A stretch of 64,000 bases of DNA from Taklimakanibacter deserti. GTDB lineage: Bacteria > Pseudomonadota > Alphaproteobacteria > Rhizobiales > Aestuariivirgaceae. The translations under genes and the position numbers were made by a program. The DNA is taken from contig QORU01000021.1 in NCBI GenBank assembly GCA_003574785.1, positions 1-64,000 of the forward strand. Reading direction: 5' to 3'. How positions within the stretch are numbered: the stretch's first letter is position 1; every line of letters begins with the position of its first letter. The notes under the pieces were generated by a model. It worked only from the letters and a program-made list of their open reading frames with translations. It ran no database searches and was not told the origin of the DNA. Positions 1-8,437 of the stretch are shown here, in pieces.

Positions 1-135
1 GCTCACAAGCTTCTCGTCCGCCTCAATGCCAAAGCACGCGATGCGCGAGCGCAATATGCAAATGCAACTTGACACCCCAGATAGTCGCTCCCCGCGCTTC
101 GCGCGGCGGAGGGAGGATTGCGGTGACGAGCGATC
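1..135. other. Left-edge non-coding stretch with a GC palindrome
   Basis: No convincing gene is visible before the stop codon of the binding-protein gene at 136. The stretch contains a short hairpin (CCGCGC at 92-97, loop TTC, GCGCGG at 101-106), whose outer arms CTCC (88-91) and GGAG (108-111) can also pair. It lies downstream of the minus-strand gene and could be its terminator or a REP-like palindrome. It has no T-run, so factor-independent termination is uncertain. Rest of the transporter operon may lie beyond the left edge. Confidence 0.4.
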
Positions 136-1209
136 CTACTGCGCCTGCAGCATTTCAGTCCACACATCCTGCATCTGCTTGTCGAGCTTCTCATCGGGTG
201 CGGGATAGAGCTGGGCGCGCGCCAGGAAGCCCGGCTGCTCGTCGAAGCGCAGCACCTTCTTCTGCTCGTCGCTGAGCGCCGCCTGCTTGTTGGCGGGCAT
301 GCCCCAATAGCAGGACGAGGTCGAAAGCCTGGCCTGGCCTTCCGGGCTCAGCACATATTGGATGAATTTGAGCGCTGCATCCTTCTTCTGGCTCGACGCC
401 AGCATGGCGAGCGACTGCGACCACAATATGCCGCCTTCCTTGGGGATCGAGAAATCGAGCGCCGGATTCTCCTTGGAGAGGCCGGCCGTCACCCATTCGC
501 CGCCGCCGACCAATATGTCGACCTCGCCGGTGGCGAGCGCCGTCTGGCTGGCGGTGACCTCGCCGACGAGCTTGGCATTGGCCTTCATCTTGAGCAGCAC
601 CTCCTTGATCGCCGGCAGGTCGGCTTCGGTGAGCTCGGCGGTCTTCTTGCCGGCGGCGAGCGCCGCCATGCCGATCACCGGCAGATAATAGTCATAGATG
701 GCAATGCGACCCTTGTATTTGTCTCCCAAGAGCGATTGCAGGGTCTGCATGTCATTGACATCGACCTTTGAGTTGTTGAAGCCGATGGTGTTGTAGCCGA
801 ACTTCTCGGTGATGCCGTAGCGCTTGCCGTCGATCTTGGTGAACTGGTCGAGCTGCACTTCCGGATAGAGATCGGCGAAGGGCAGCTTGTCTTCGGGCAG
901 CGGCTCGAACAGCTTCTTGTCGACGCCGCGGCGCACATCGATCGAATCGATCACCATGACGTCCCATTCGCCGGGCTGCGACTGGTCGAGGATGGCGAGC
1001 CCCGCGCCGGTGCCTTCGAACTCCTTCACATTCACCTTGATCCCGGTCGCATCCTCGAAAGGCTTGAGGAAATTGGGATCGGCATGGTCGCACCAGACGA
1101 GCGCATTGAGGTCTTCGGCAAACGCCGGGGACAGCGTGATGGCGAAAAGTGCCGTTGCCGACAGAGCGAGCTTGCGCAGGGCTCGGGCGAAAGATGGCAG
1201 AGATTTCAT
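136..1209 (-). CDS. ABC transporter substrate-binding protein, spermidine/putrescine (PotD) type
   Basis: Periplasmic solute-binding protein of 357 aa. Residues 1-31 form a Sec signal peptide with basic residues, a hydrophobic core and a likely cut after SPAFA. The mature protein begins with the layout of PotD/PotF-like proteins (LVWCDHADPNF, then FEDATGIKVNV), and the conserved STSSCYWGMPAN segment lies near the C-terminus. Length is normal for the family. No permease or ATPase follows in the window, so the remaining subunits may lie off the left edge. The TetR gene at 1294 is divergent and shares the 84-bp promoter region, so it may control this gene. The ligand cannot be named; polyamine or another small organic cation is an inference. 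Confidence 0.85.
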   Translation of the reverse strand: MKSLPSFARALRKLALSATALFAITLSPAFAEDLNALVWCDHADPNFLKPFEDATGIKVNVKEFEGTGAGLAILDQSQPGEWDVMVIDSIDVRRGVDKKLFEPLPEDKLPFADLYPEVQLDQFTKIDGKRYGITEKFGYNTIGFNNSKVDVNDMQTLQSLLGDKYKGRIAIYDYYLPVIGMAALAAGKKTAELTEADLPAIKEVLLKMKANAKLVGEVTASQTALATGEVDILVGGGEWVTAGLSKENPALDFSIPKEGGILWSQSLAMLASSQKKDAALKFIQYVLSPEGQARLSTSSCYWGMPANKQAALSDEQKKVLRFDEQPGFLARAQLYPAPDEKLDKQMQDVWTEMLQAQ

Positions 1210-1293
1210 GGTGACTACCTCCCTGATTTTATGTTCTCGACCAAGAAAACTGAACCATTTCTAAAGTTGAGTCAATTCTAAAAATATGCCAGG
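1210..1293. promoter_or_regulatory. Divergent promoter region of binding-protein and TetR genes
   Basis: This AT-rich 84-bp gap separates two divergent starts. It holds a direct repeat TTCTAAA at 1259-1265 and 1276-1282, 17 bp apart, around a small palindrome TTGAGTCAA at 1267-1275. The arrangement is a plausible operator for the adjacent TetR protein, but this is position-based inference. The minus-strand gene has a purine-rich ribosome binding site (revcomp of CCTCCC at 1218-1223). Confidence 0.4.
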
Positions 1294-1923
1294 ATGGCCC
1301 GCATGACAGGACTGAGAGCGCGCCAAAAGGCCGACCGCCATCAGCGGATTTTGCAGGCGGCTTCCGAGCTTTTCCGCAAATCGGGCTATGAGGGCGCCAA
1401 GATCGAGGCGATCGCCGCCTTGGCCGAGGTCTCGATCGGCACGATCTACAATTACTATCAGAACAAGGGCGATCTGCTGGTTGCCATCGTCGCCATGGAA
1501 GTGAACGAGGTGCTGAATTCAGGCCAGGGCGTCATCGCCAAGCCGCCCGCCAATGTGGCGAAGGCCGTCGACCGGCTGGTCATCGGCTATATCGAGCATT
1601 CGCTCGTCTATCTGAGCAAGGAGATGTGGCGCCAGGCCATGGCGATCTCGACCCAGCAGCCCGACAGTCCCTTCGGCAAGACCTATGGCAATCTCGACCG
1701 CGCCTTGACCGACCAGACCTGCGCCTTGGTCGCACGATTGCAGGAGCTGGGGCTCGTCCGCCGCGACATCGATTCGAGGAGCGTCGGCGAGATGATCTTC
1801 AACAACACGAACATGATGTTCACCATCTTCGTCAAGGACGAGGCCATGACCACCGCCGAATTGCGCGCGGCGATCCGGCGGCAGAACAAGCTGCTGCTCG
1901 AGGCGGCGGCCACTGCGGCTTGA
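1294..1923 (+). CDS. TetR/AcrR family transcriptional regulator
   Basis: A 209-aa DNA-binding repressor. Residues ~12-60 form the TetR helix-turn-helix domain: ILQAASELFRKSGYEGAKIE, then EVSIGTIYNYYQNKGDLL, which is the characteristic recognition helix and following turn. The remainder is an all-helical ligand-binding and dimerisation domain with no assignable effector. The start could be ATG 1294 or ATG 1303 (MTGLRARQ). The gene is divergent from the PotD-like binding protein at 136 and converges on nnrS at 1950, leaving only 26 bp, so the binding-protein gene is the likeliest target. Length is typical for the family. Confidence 0.9.
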   Translation: MARMTGLRARQKADRHQRILQAASELFRKSGYEGAKIEAIAALAEVSIGTIYNYYQNKGDLLVAIVAMEVNEVLNSGQGVIAKPPANVAKAVDRLVIGYIEHSLVYLSKEMWRQAMAISTQQPDSPFGKTYGNLDRALTDQTCALVARLQELGLVRRDIDSRSVGEMIFNNTNMMFTIFVKDEAMTTAELRAAIRRQNKLLLEAAATAA

Positions 1924-1949
1924 TGACCCGCGGTCTGATTCGCGGATGA

Positions 1950-3152
1950 TCAGGCAGGCGCCGTAAGGCGTTGCGAACGCATCCTCGGCCGCAGCAGCAT
2001 GCCGCCGAACCGGACCGCATAGAAGAAGAAGGCGAAAGCCCAGGCCGCGGCAGAAAGCTCGATCAGAAATCCGGTCGCGGGAAAGCACACGGCCGCGAGA
2101 CGCAAGAGCGCCGCGAGAAGGACGCCCGCGAAGATGGCCGAGCCGCCTAAGCCTGCTTTCAGCGCGCGCCCCGTATGGCCGAGCGTCGCGCGGATCATCA
2201 CGGCGAGTGTCATGGCGCCGATCGCGCCGGCGCCGAAGGCATGAATGGCGGCGGCCGGCGGAACCGTCTCCGGCGCGAGCGCCGCCAGCCCGGCCAGCAG
2301 CAATCCGAACGGCACGAAGCCATAAGCGATATGGAGGATCAGAACCAGGGGATCGCGCCAGGTCCGCGCGCCCGCCCAACGCGTGAGCCGCGCGCCGTTG
2401 GCCGCGGCGGCCACGATCAGAAGGACGCCGGTCTCCGAACGAGCCGGCAGGAAAGTCCACGCGATCAAGGTCGCGGCCGACAACGCAAGGATCATCATGT
2501 CGAGACTGTTGAAGGCAACCGGCAGGCGTCCGGGATTCTCCCGCGTGAGCCAATTATGGGTGAAGCTCGGGATGATGCGGCCGCCAATGATCATGATCAA
2601 CAGGATCGCAGCAGCGAGACCGAGCCTTCTGCCGATATCGGCGATGCCCCAATGATGCGCCTCCCAATGGAACAGAATGTTGGCCGCGCACAGCACCGTG
2701 ACCGGCGCCAGCACTTTGAGATTGCGCCAGTTCTTGCCCGCGACGATCTCTCGCGCGGCGACGGCGACGACCGCGAGCAGGAAGGCGCAATCGATTGCCG
2801 CCGCGGCGAGCCAACCGATCTCGGCGGAGAACAGCACCGCAAGGCGGCCGATGAGCCAAAGCGCGGCGAGCCCGAGAAGCGGCAGGCCCTGGACCGGCAG
2901 GCGGCCGGACCAATTGGGAATCGCGGTCAACAGGAACCCGGTCATGACGGCCGGGAGATAGCCATAGAGCATTTCATGCGCATGCCAATCCATCGGCGCG
3001 AACAGGCTCGATATTTCGAGCCGGCCGCGCAAGAGCGGCAGCCAGAGCAGGATCGTCAGGCCGGCATAAAGAGCGCCGGCGAGAAAAAACGGCCGGAAGC
3101 CGTAAGAGAGAATAGCCGGATAGTGGCCAGGTTTGAGACGTGCGATCGCCAT
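1950..3152 (-). CDS. nnrS: NnrS family haem/copper membrane protein, NO stress
   Basis: Polytopic inner-membrane protein of 400 aa with about 12 hydrophobic segments. The NnrS hallmarks are present: the N-terminal SYGFRPFFL, then DWHAHEMLYGYLPAVMTGFL with the conserved histidines, GGRIIPSFTHNWL in the middle, and HAFGAGAIGAMTLAVMIRATLGHTGR-like histidines towards the end. In studied bacteria NnrS binds haem and copper, is induced by NO-responsive regulators and protects against nitrosative stress without reducing NO. It is divergent from a Crp/Fnr-family regulator at 3356, with a perfect palindrome between them at 3250-3265. No NO reductase or nitrite reductase gene lies nearby. Confidence 0.9.
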   Translation of the reverse strand: MAIARLKPGHYPAILSYGFRPFFLAGALYAGLTILLWLPLLRGRLEISSLFAPMDWHAHEMLYGYLPAVMTGFLLTAIPNWSGRLPVQGLPLLGLAALWLIGRLAVLFSAEIGWLAAAAIDCAFLLAVVAVAAREIVAGKNWRNLKVLAPVTVLCAANILFHWEAHHWGIADIGRRLGLAAAILLIMIIGGRIIPSFTHNWLTRENPGRLPVAFNSLDMMILALSAATLIAWTFLPARSETGVLLIVAAAANGARLTRWAGARTWRDPLVLILHIAYGFVPFGLLLAGLAALAPETVPPAAAIHAFGAGAIGAMTLAVMIRATLGHTGRALKAGLGGSAIFAGVLLAALLRLAAVCFPATGFLIELSAAAWAFAFFFYAVRFGGMLLRPRMRSQRLTAPA

Positions 3153-3249
3153 GTGTTCATCGTCATGTGTTGATGGGGCGCCCGGTCACACCGGACCCCC
3201 GTCGCCGCCCTTTCTTGATGCCCTCTTGCGCGCCCACGAGCCGGCCTAC

Positions 3250-3265
3250 TTTGCGGGAACGCAAA
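3250..3265. promoter_or_regulatory. Predicted Crp/Fnr-family operator, copy 1
   Basis: Perfect 16-bp palindrome TTTGCGGGAACGCAAA in the 203-bp gap between nnrS and the Crp/Fnr regulator. Its core TTGCG-N4-CGCAA has the 5-4-5 geometry of FNR/FixK boxes (TTGAT-N4-ATCAA), but the inner positions are CG rather than AT. The same palindrome with a different 4-bp centre occurs upstream of ccoN at 10909-10924. It is about 98 bp from the nnrS start and 91 bp from the regulator start. Confidence 0.75.
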
Positions 3266-3355
3266 TAAGGGCGGAATCGGCTGCGGCCTTTCGTCCTGGC
3301 GCAGCCACGCGAAAAATGCGAAGCGGTCCTCACCCCTGACCTCGCGGAGCTGCTT

Positions 3356-4045
3356 TTGTACACACTTGACCGATCCCTGATCGCCAATCTGGCGCCCTTT
3401 GCGGGACTCACGCCTCAGGATCTCGACCACATATTGGCGAAGGCGCGGCCGGCGCGCGTGGCCGAGGGGCGGCCGGTCTTCGAACAGGACGCCGAAGCCC
3501 ATTCCTTCTTCCTGCTGCTCGACGGCCATGTGCGGGTGGTCAAGACGACGGCGGACGGCGAGCAGGTGATCATGCGCTATGTGAGCTCGGGCCAGCTCAT
3601 CGGCATCGCCAAGGCGCTGGGCCGGTCGAGCTATCCCGCGACCGCCGTCGCCGCGGTGGATTGCATGCTGCTCGCCTGGCCGAGCGAGGCCTGGAGCGAA
3701 CTCACCCTCCGCTATCCGGGCTTCGCCGCCAACACCTACAAGGCGGTCGGCGAGCGAATGGAGGAGGCCCATGACCGCATGGTCGAGCTCGCCACCGCGC
3801 AGGTCGACCGCCGCGTCGCCCATGCTTTGCTGCGGCTCGCCAAGCAGACCGGCCGCAAGACCGATGAGGGCATGCTGATCGGCTTTCCCATCACCCGCCA
3901 GGATATCGCCGACATGACGGGAACGACCTTGCACACGGTGAGCCGCCTGCTGACCGCTTGGGAATATCTGGGTCTCGTCAAGAGCACGCGCAAGAAGGTG
4001 ACGGTGGTCGATGCCGAGCGGCTGCAGGAGCATGTCGGCGGCTGA
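3356..4045 (+). CDS. Crp/Fnr family transcriptional regulator (no Fe-S cysteine cluster)
   Basis: A 229-aa regulator with an N-terminal cyclic-nucleotide-binding-like beta-roll (residues ~12-125), a dimerisation helix, and a C-terminal winged helix (~150-225). The recognition helix reads TTLHTVSRLL: the Ser-Arg of FNR's E-x-x-S-R is kept, but His replaces the Glu. Only one cysteine is present (VDCMLLAW), so it cannot carry an FNR-type 4Fe-4S cluster. It resembles the NnrR/DNR branch, which responds to NO through haem, but that assignment is inferred from the nnrS and cco neighbours. The start is TTG 3356 with GCGGAG just upstream; no in-frame ATG is available. Confidence 0.85.
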   Translation: MYTLDRSLIANLAPFAGLTPQDLDHILAKARPARVAEGRPVFEQDAEAHSFFLLLDGHVRVVKTTADGEQVIMRYVSSGQLIGIAKALGRSSYPATAVAAVDCMLLAWPSEAWSELTLRYPGFAANTYKAVGERMEEAHDRMVELATAQVDRRVAHALLRLAKQTGRKTDEGMLIGFPITRQDIADMTGTTLHTVSRLLTAWEYLGLVKSTRKKVTVVDAERLQEHVGG

Positions 4046-4050
4046 TCGCC

Positions 4051-4200
4051 TCAGCCTTCCATCTCGTCATCGAGCAGAATGCGCTGGGCCGCCCCGTCGA
4101 GATCCTCATACTGGCCGCTCTTCAGCGACCACAGGAACGCCCATAGCGCGCCACCGCCGAGGATGAGGGCGAGCGGCACCAGATAGACGAGGCTGCTCAT
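4051..4200 (-). CDS. ccoS: cbb3-type cytochrome oxidase assembly protein CcoS
   Basis: This is a small gene of 49 codons. The product begins MSSLVYLVPLALILGGGALW, one transmembrane segment, followed by AFLWSLKSGQYEDLDGAAQR and an acidic tail. The FLWSLKSGQYEDLDGAAQRIL stretch (one membrane anchor, then W-x3-GQ-ydDLd-ga-RiL) is the CcoS signature. CcoS is needed for cofactor insertion (haem and copper) into the cbb3 oxidase. Its ATG at 4198-4200 overlaps the ccoI stop by four bases (ATGA), so the two are translationally coupled at the end of the cco operon. Confidence 0.93.
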   Translation of the reverse strand: MSSLVYLVPLALILGGGALWAFLWSLKSGQYEDLDGAAQRILLDDEMEG

Positions 4201-6434
4201 GACGCCGTCACCGCAGAATGAGGAATGGCCGCCGGCATGGCCTTCTCAGTCGCCGCTTTCCTACTTGCTTCGCCGCGCAATCTGAGCGCATTGGCGACGA
4301 CGATGATCGAGGAGAATGACATCGCGAGCGCGGCGATGAGCGGCGTCACCTGGCCGGCAATGGCGGCCGGCAGCGCAATGGCATTATAGAGGACGGCGAG
4401 CGCGAAATTCTGGCCGATCAGCCGCTTCGCATCCTTGGCCACGCGCATCGCCAGGGGCACCGCGCTTAGATCGCCATGCAGGAAGACGAAATCCGCGGCA
4501 TTGCGCCCGATATCGGAAGCGCTCGCCGGTGCCATCGACACATGAGCCGCGGCGAGTGCGGGCGCATCATTGAGGCCATCGCCCACCATCAGCACCTTGC
4601 CGCCGGCTTCGGCAAGAGACGCGATATGCGCCGTCTTCTCCTGAGGCAGCAGCGCCGCTTTCGCCTCCGCGATGCCGAGCTCGGCGGCGACTTTCGCCAC
4701 CGCTTGCGGCGCATCGCCCGAGAGGATGAGCAGAGGAAGATCGCGGCGCCTGAGCTCCACGGCAGCGGCCTTCGCCCCTGCCCTCAGGCTGTCCGTGAAG
4801 GCGAAAGAGGCGAGCTGCCGGCCATCCTTCGTCAGAACGGTGCGCCCCGCGTCATGGCCCCCTGCCCAATCCGATCGGCCGAGCCTGTAGAGATGGCCCT
4901 CGATCTTCGCTTCGATGCCTGAACCCGGGATTTCCGTGATCTCCGCACGAATAGACTTGCCGTCGCCATAACCGGCAAGCGCCCGACATACCGGATGACT
5001 CGATCCCGTTGCGAGTGCCGCGGCCAAAGCGAGATGCGCCGGCTCGATCTCTCGCCCATTGACGAGACGCGGGCGGCCGAGTGTCAGCGTGCCGGTCTTG
5101 TCGAAAGCGACCATGTCGGCCTCGGCCAGGCGCTCGAGCGCCGCACCGTCCTTGACCATGATGCCGCTCTCGAACAGGCGGCGCGCCGCCACCGTCTGGA
5201 CGATCGGCACCGCAAGGCCGAGCGCGCAAGGACAGGTGATGATGAGAACGGAAATGGCGATGGTGACGGCGCGATAGGGATCGCCGGTCAAGGCGAGCCA
5301 GCCGATCAGGGTCAGCAAGGCGGTCGCATGCACGACCGGCGAATAGAGAGAAGCGGCGCGATCGGCGATCCGGCGATAGCGGCCGCGCCCCGCCTCGGCG
5401 GCTTCCATCAGCGCCGTCATCTCGGCAAGGAACGAGGTCGCGGCGGTCGAGCGCGCCCTGAGGGTGAGCAGGCCGGTCAGGTTGAGCGTTCCCGATCGCA
5501 GCACGCCGCCGGCCTTGACGGCCAGGGGCGCGCTCTCGCCCGTCGCCAGCGAGCAGTCGACATCGGACACACCGCTTTCGATCACACCATCGACCAAAAG
5601 GCGCTCGCCGGGAGAGACCTGCAGCAGCATCCCCGTCTCGATGGCGTTGGCAGGAAGGTAGTCGCGGCCGCCATCGGCGCCGATGACGGTGGCGCCGCGC
5701 GGCGTCATCCGCATGAGACCGCGAACGGCGCTGCGGGCCTTCTCGCGCATGACATGGTCTAGCGTCCGCCCGATCAGCAGGAAGAACAGGAGCGAGGTCG
5801 CGGCATCGAAATAAGCATGCCGGCCATGGGTGATCGTGTCATAGAGGCTGATGCCGAAGGCGAGGAGGACGCCGATCGAGACCGGCACGTCCATATTGGT
5901 GCGCCAGCGCCTGAGCGCCGCCCAGGCCGAGGCGAAGAAAATGCGCCCGGAATAGAGGAGCGCCGGAAGAGCGAGCCCGGCCGAGATCCAATGGAAGGCC
6001 TGGCGCGTTTCCGCTTCCGCCCCCGACCATATCGAGACCGACAGCAGCATGATGTTCATGGCCGAGAAGCCGGCGACCGCCATGGCGCGGATGAGGCGCG
6101 TGAGCTCAGGATCGCTGCGCTCGTCATCGCTGAAGAGATGGGCGTCATAGCCGAGATCGTGCAGGGTTTCGACGATCGGCGGCGGGTCATCGCCCCGCCA
6201 TTTGACCGCGACGCGCCGGCTCGAAAGATTGACCCGCGCCCCGACGACGCCCGGCATGCGCTTGAACGCGCCTTCGATCGCACCGATGCACTGAGCGCAA
6301 TGGATGCCGGGAACGGAGAGATCGGTCTGGTGGAGGCCGCCGCCCAGAGCGCGGCTCGCAAGCTTGAGCTCATCGCGCGATGGCGCATGGGCGAGCTCGG
6401 CGCCGGCCGCCACAGCTGATGCGCAGCAGGTCAT
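4197..6434 (-). CDS. ccoI: Copper-transporting P-type ATPase CcoI/FixI
   Basis: P1B-type ATPase that exports copper for cbb3 oxidase assembly. From ATG 6434 it has 745 aa. It starts MTCCASAV, carries a heavy-metal-associated domain with the CxxC pair GIHCAQC, eight predicted membrane helices, the phosphatase loop TGES, the ion-pathway CPCALG, the phosphorylation site DKTGT, the SSHPV motif and the hinge GDGLNDAPAL. I prefer ATG 6434 to the in-frame ATG at 6458, because 6434 gives an ATGA overlap with the upstream DUF2189 gene and the MTCC start usual for FixI. ccoS follows with the same overlap. Essential residues are all intact. Confidence 0.94.
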   Translation of the reverse strand: MTCCASAVAAGAELAHAPSRDELKLASRALGGGLHQTDLSVPGIHCAQCIGAIEGAFKRMPGVVGARVNLSSRRVAVKWRGDDPPPIVETLHDLGYDAHLFSDDERSDPELTRLIRAMAVAGFSAMNIMLLSVSIWSGAEAETRQAFHWISAGLALPALLYSGRIFFASAWAALRRWRTNMDVPVSIGVLLAFGISLYDTITHGRHAYFDAATSLLFFLLIGRTLDHVMREKARSAVRGLMRMTPRGATVIGADGGRDYLPANAIETGMLLQVSPGERLLVDGVIESGVSDVDCSLATGESAPLAVKAGGVLRSGTLNLTGLLTLRARSTAATSFLAEMTALMEAAEAGRGRYRRIADRAASLYSPVVHATALLTLIGWLALTGDPYRAVTIAISVLIITCPCALGLAVPIVQTVAARRLFESGIMVKDGAALERLAEADMVAFDKTGTLTLGRPRLVNGREIEPAHLALAAALATGSSHPVCRALAGYGDGKSIRAEITEIPGSGIEAKIEGHLYRLGRSDWAGGHDAGRTVLTKDGRQLASFAFTDSLRAGAKAAAVELRRRDLPLLILSGDAPQAVAKVAAELGIAEAKAALLPQEKTAHIASLAEAGGKVLMVGDGLNDAPALAAAHVSMAPASASDIGRNAADFVFLHGDLSAVPLAMRVAKDAKRLIGQNFALAVLYNAIALPAAIAGQVTPLIAALAMSFSSIIVVANALRLRGEASRKAATEKAMPAAIPHSAVTAS

Positions 6435-7219
6435 CTCATCGCCCTGTAGGCATGCCACGTGGCGTGGCCGAGCAGCGGGAACACGACGATCAACCCGATG
6501 AGCGCCGTCGCCACGCTGAGCAGGAACAGCACCAGCACGATGGCGCCCCAGGTCAGCATCACCGGGAGATTGCTCCAGACGAGCGAGATGCTGGTGCCCA
6601 TGGCGGTAAAGGCATCGGTCTCCTCATCGAGCAGCATCGGGATGGAGAAGGTGCTGATGGCGAAGGAGAAGGCGGCGAAGACCCCGCCGACGGCGGAGCC
6701 CACCGCGAGCATCGCCCAGCCGGTCCATGAGGTGAACAGCATCGTCGCGACGTGATCGAGCCCGGGAAACGGCGTCAGGCCGAAGAACAGCGCATAGATG
6801 ATGACCGCGGCGCGCATCCACAAGAGCATCAACCCGCACAATATGGCGCCGGTGAACCAGATCTGCGCGCCCGATCGCGGCCTGACAAAGATCATGCGGG
6901 CGAGCGAGACGGGCTCGCCTTTGGCGATCGCGCGGCTCTTCTGATAGAGGCCGACCGCCACCAGGGGTCCCATCACCATGAAGCCGGCGAGTGCGGGAAA
7001 GAGGATGTAGTCGTAGCCGAGCGCGAACAGGCTCCACACGATGGCGAGCGAGACGGCGAAGACCGCGATCCCGTAAGCCAGGCTGGCGCCCGGATGATTG
7101 AGGAAATCGCGCCACCCGGCCTTCAGCCAGGCGAAGGCGGCACCAGCCGGCAGGTTGCGGCGGTTGCGCTCGATATAGGGCCGTTCCCCTGTATCATCCG
7201 CAATATGGCTGGCGATCAT
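6431..7219 (-). CDS. DUF2189 family integral membrane protein
   Basis: A 262-aa polytopic membrane protein with about six hydrophobic segments. The motif AFAWLKAGWRDFLNHPGASL near residue 28, followed by a GIAVFAVSLAIVW helix, is typical of DUF2189, a family often found beside cytochrome oxidase or respiratory genes. Its biochemical role is unknown. Here it sits inside the cco operon between the 56-aa membrane protein (18-bp gap) and ccoI (ATGA overlap), the position that fixG/fixH occupy in most cbb3 clusters. A role in oxidase assembly or copper handling is an inference from this position. Confidence 0.85.
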   Translation of the reverse strand: MIASHIADDTGERPYIERNRRNLPAGAAFAWLKAGWRDFLNHPGASLAYGIAVFAVSLAIVWSLFALGYDYILFPALAGFMVMGPLVAVGLYQKSRAIAKGEPVSLARMIFVRPRSGAQIWFTGAILCGLMLLWMRAAVIIYALFFGLTPFPGLDHVATMLFTSWTGWAMLAVGSAVGGVFAAFSFAISTFSIPMLLDEETDAFTAMGTSISLVWSNLPVMLTWGAIVLVLFLLSVATALIGLIVVFPLLGHATWHAYRAMR

Positions 7220-7237
7220 GTCATGTCCCTCGCCTCA

Positions 7238-7408
7238 TCATGAGGATTTCGCCGCCTGGAAACCGCTGCCGGGTTCCTTCTGATGCGGCACGCAGTCGGG
7301 CTGAGACCGCAAGGCGACATAGATGAGATGCGCATTGGCGGCGATGAAGATCGAGAGCGTGAGGGCGGCGATGGCGAGCGCCATGGTCCGCCAGGTGACC
7401 CGCATCAT
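7238..7408 (-). CDS. 56-aa single-span membrane protein of the cco operon
   Basis: A small protein beginning MMRVTWRTM, with one transmembrane helix (about residues 9-33) and a short tail carrying SQPDCVPHQK (Cys39, His42). Its ATG (7408, or 7405 for the second Met) overlaps the ccoP stop, so it is co-translated with ccoP. It is too short to be CcoH/FixH (about 150 aa) and does not resemble CcoQ or CcoS. The Cys-x-x-His pair next to the membrane could bind metal or haem. I do not recognise a named family. Overlap, codon use and membrane pattern support a real gene. Confidence 0.75.
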   Translation of the reverse strand: MMRVTWRTMALAIAALTLSIFIAANAHLIYVALRSQPDCVPHQKEPGSGFQAAKSS

Positions 7409-8283
7409 GGCGCCGCCCCCAGAGTGTCGACATAGAGCGCGAGGAGCTTGATCTCGGCCGGCGACAGCCGGTTCTTCCAATGCGGCATGTGGCCCTGCCG
7501 GCCGCCATAGATGCTGCGATAGACGGAATCGAGATCGCCGCCATAGACCCAGACCTTGTCCGTCAGGTCGGGCGCGCCGACATCCTGCTTGCCCTTCGCA
7601 TCCTCGCCATGACAGCTCACGCAATTGGCCGTGAAGATCTCCTGCCCGGCCTTGATCGTCTCAGCCTCGGCGCTGTCCCCGCTTGGCGCCGCCGACAGCG
7701 AGCGGACATAGGCGGCGACCTGCCCGACCTGCTTCAGATCGAGCGCGCCGCTCGCGCCGAAGGGGGTCATTTGCGAGCTGCGCGTGTCGTTATTGGTCGA
7801 ATTGATGCCGACGCTGATCGTCTGCGCGAGCGCCTCGGGCGCCCCGCCCCACAGCCAGGCCTTGGCCGTCAGATTGGGAAAGCCCGGGCCGCCCGTGGCG
7901 CCGACACCATGGCAGACGGCGCAATTGTCGGTGAACAGCGTGCGCCCCGTCTCCCGCACATGCTGCATGATGTCGGGATCGGCCTTGAGGGTGGCAAAGT
8001 CGGCAGCGCCGATCTTGTCCATCCACGGACCGCGGGCGAGCCGCGCCGCCTCCACCTGCTTCGTCACGATGTCGCGCTGGTCGATGCCGAGGATGCCTTT
8101 GGTATAGGTCGAGCCCAGCGGCCAGGCCGGCATCGCGATCCAGTAGCCGATGGCGAACACGGTGGTGATCGCCAGGAAGAACAGCACGACGCGCGGCACC
8201 GGCGTGTCGAGCTCCTCGATGCCGTTCCATTCATGGCCGGTCGTCAAGCGGCCGGTGATCGGGTCGCGCTTGCCTATGTCCAC
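7405..8283 (-). CDS. ccoP: cbb3-type cytochrome c oxidase subunit III (dihaem) CcoP
   Basis: Membrane-anchored dihaem cytochrome c that passes electrons to CcoO/CcoN. From the GTG at 8283 it has 292 aa (VDIGKRD, then GHEWNGIEELDTPVPR, the standard CcoP N-terminus), one transmembrane helix and two haem-c motifs: CAVCH (Cys121/Cys124) and CVSCH (Cys221/Cys224). The open frame extends to 8349, but the extra 22 residues overlap ccoQ and look unlike CcoP, so I take the GTG start, which overlaps ccoQ by 10 bp. Distal Met ligands are plausible in the MTPFG and GHMPHW segments. Confidence 0.93.
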   Translation of the reverse strand: MDIGKRDPITGRLTTGHEWNGIEELDTPVPRVVLFFLAITTVFAIGYWIAMPAWPLGSTYTKGILGIDQRDIVTKQVEAARLARGPWMDKIGAADFATLKADPDIMQHVRETGRTLFTDNCAVCHGVGATGGPGFPNLTAKAWLWGGAPEALAQTISVGINSTNNDTRSSQMTPFGASGALDLKQVGQVAAYVRSLSAAPSGDSAEAETIKAGQEIFTANCVSCHGEDAKGKQDVGAPDLTDKVWVYGGDLDSVYRSIYGGRQGHMPHWKNRLSPAEIKLLALYVDTLGAAP

Positions 8284-8435
8284 GGCTTGTCGTCCTTGTC
8301 GAGGATGCTCTTCTTGGCGCGATCGAACTTCTTCCGGTTGGCCGGCCAACAGGCATAGATGACGACGCCGATCGCGAGCGCGATCAGATAGAACAGGCCC
8401 CAGCTCTTGGAAAAGGCGACGATCGTGTCATGCAT
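8274..8435 (-). CDS. ccoQ: cbb3-type cytochrome oxidase subunit CcoQ
   Basis: A 53-residue protein starting MHDTIVAFSKSWGLFYLIAL: one membrane helix (about residues 12-30), then PANRKKFDRAKKSILDKDDK and the end PWT. The W-gLFYl-ia---gV-IYa--P-NR--FD-A---IL sequence is the CcoQ/FixQ pattern. CcoQ stabilises the interaction of CcoP with the CcoN-CcoO core. It lies 2 bp after ccoO, and its end overlaps the start of ccoP. Confidence 0.93.
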   Translation of the reverse strand: MHDTIVAFSKSWGLFYLIALAIGVVIYACWPANRKKFDRAKKSILDKDDKPWT

Positions 8436-8437
8436 GA

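Noticed and set aside
3356..4045. Oxygen-sensing FNR
   Set aside because: Only one cysteine is present, so a 4Fe-4S cluster of the FNR type is impossible, and the DNA-recognition Glu is replaced by His.
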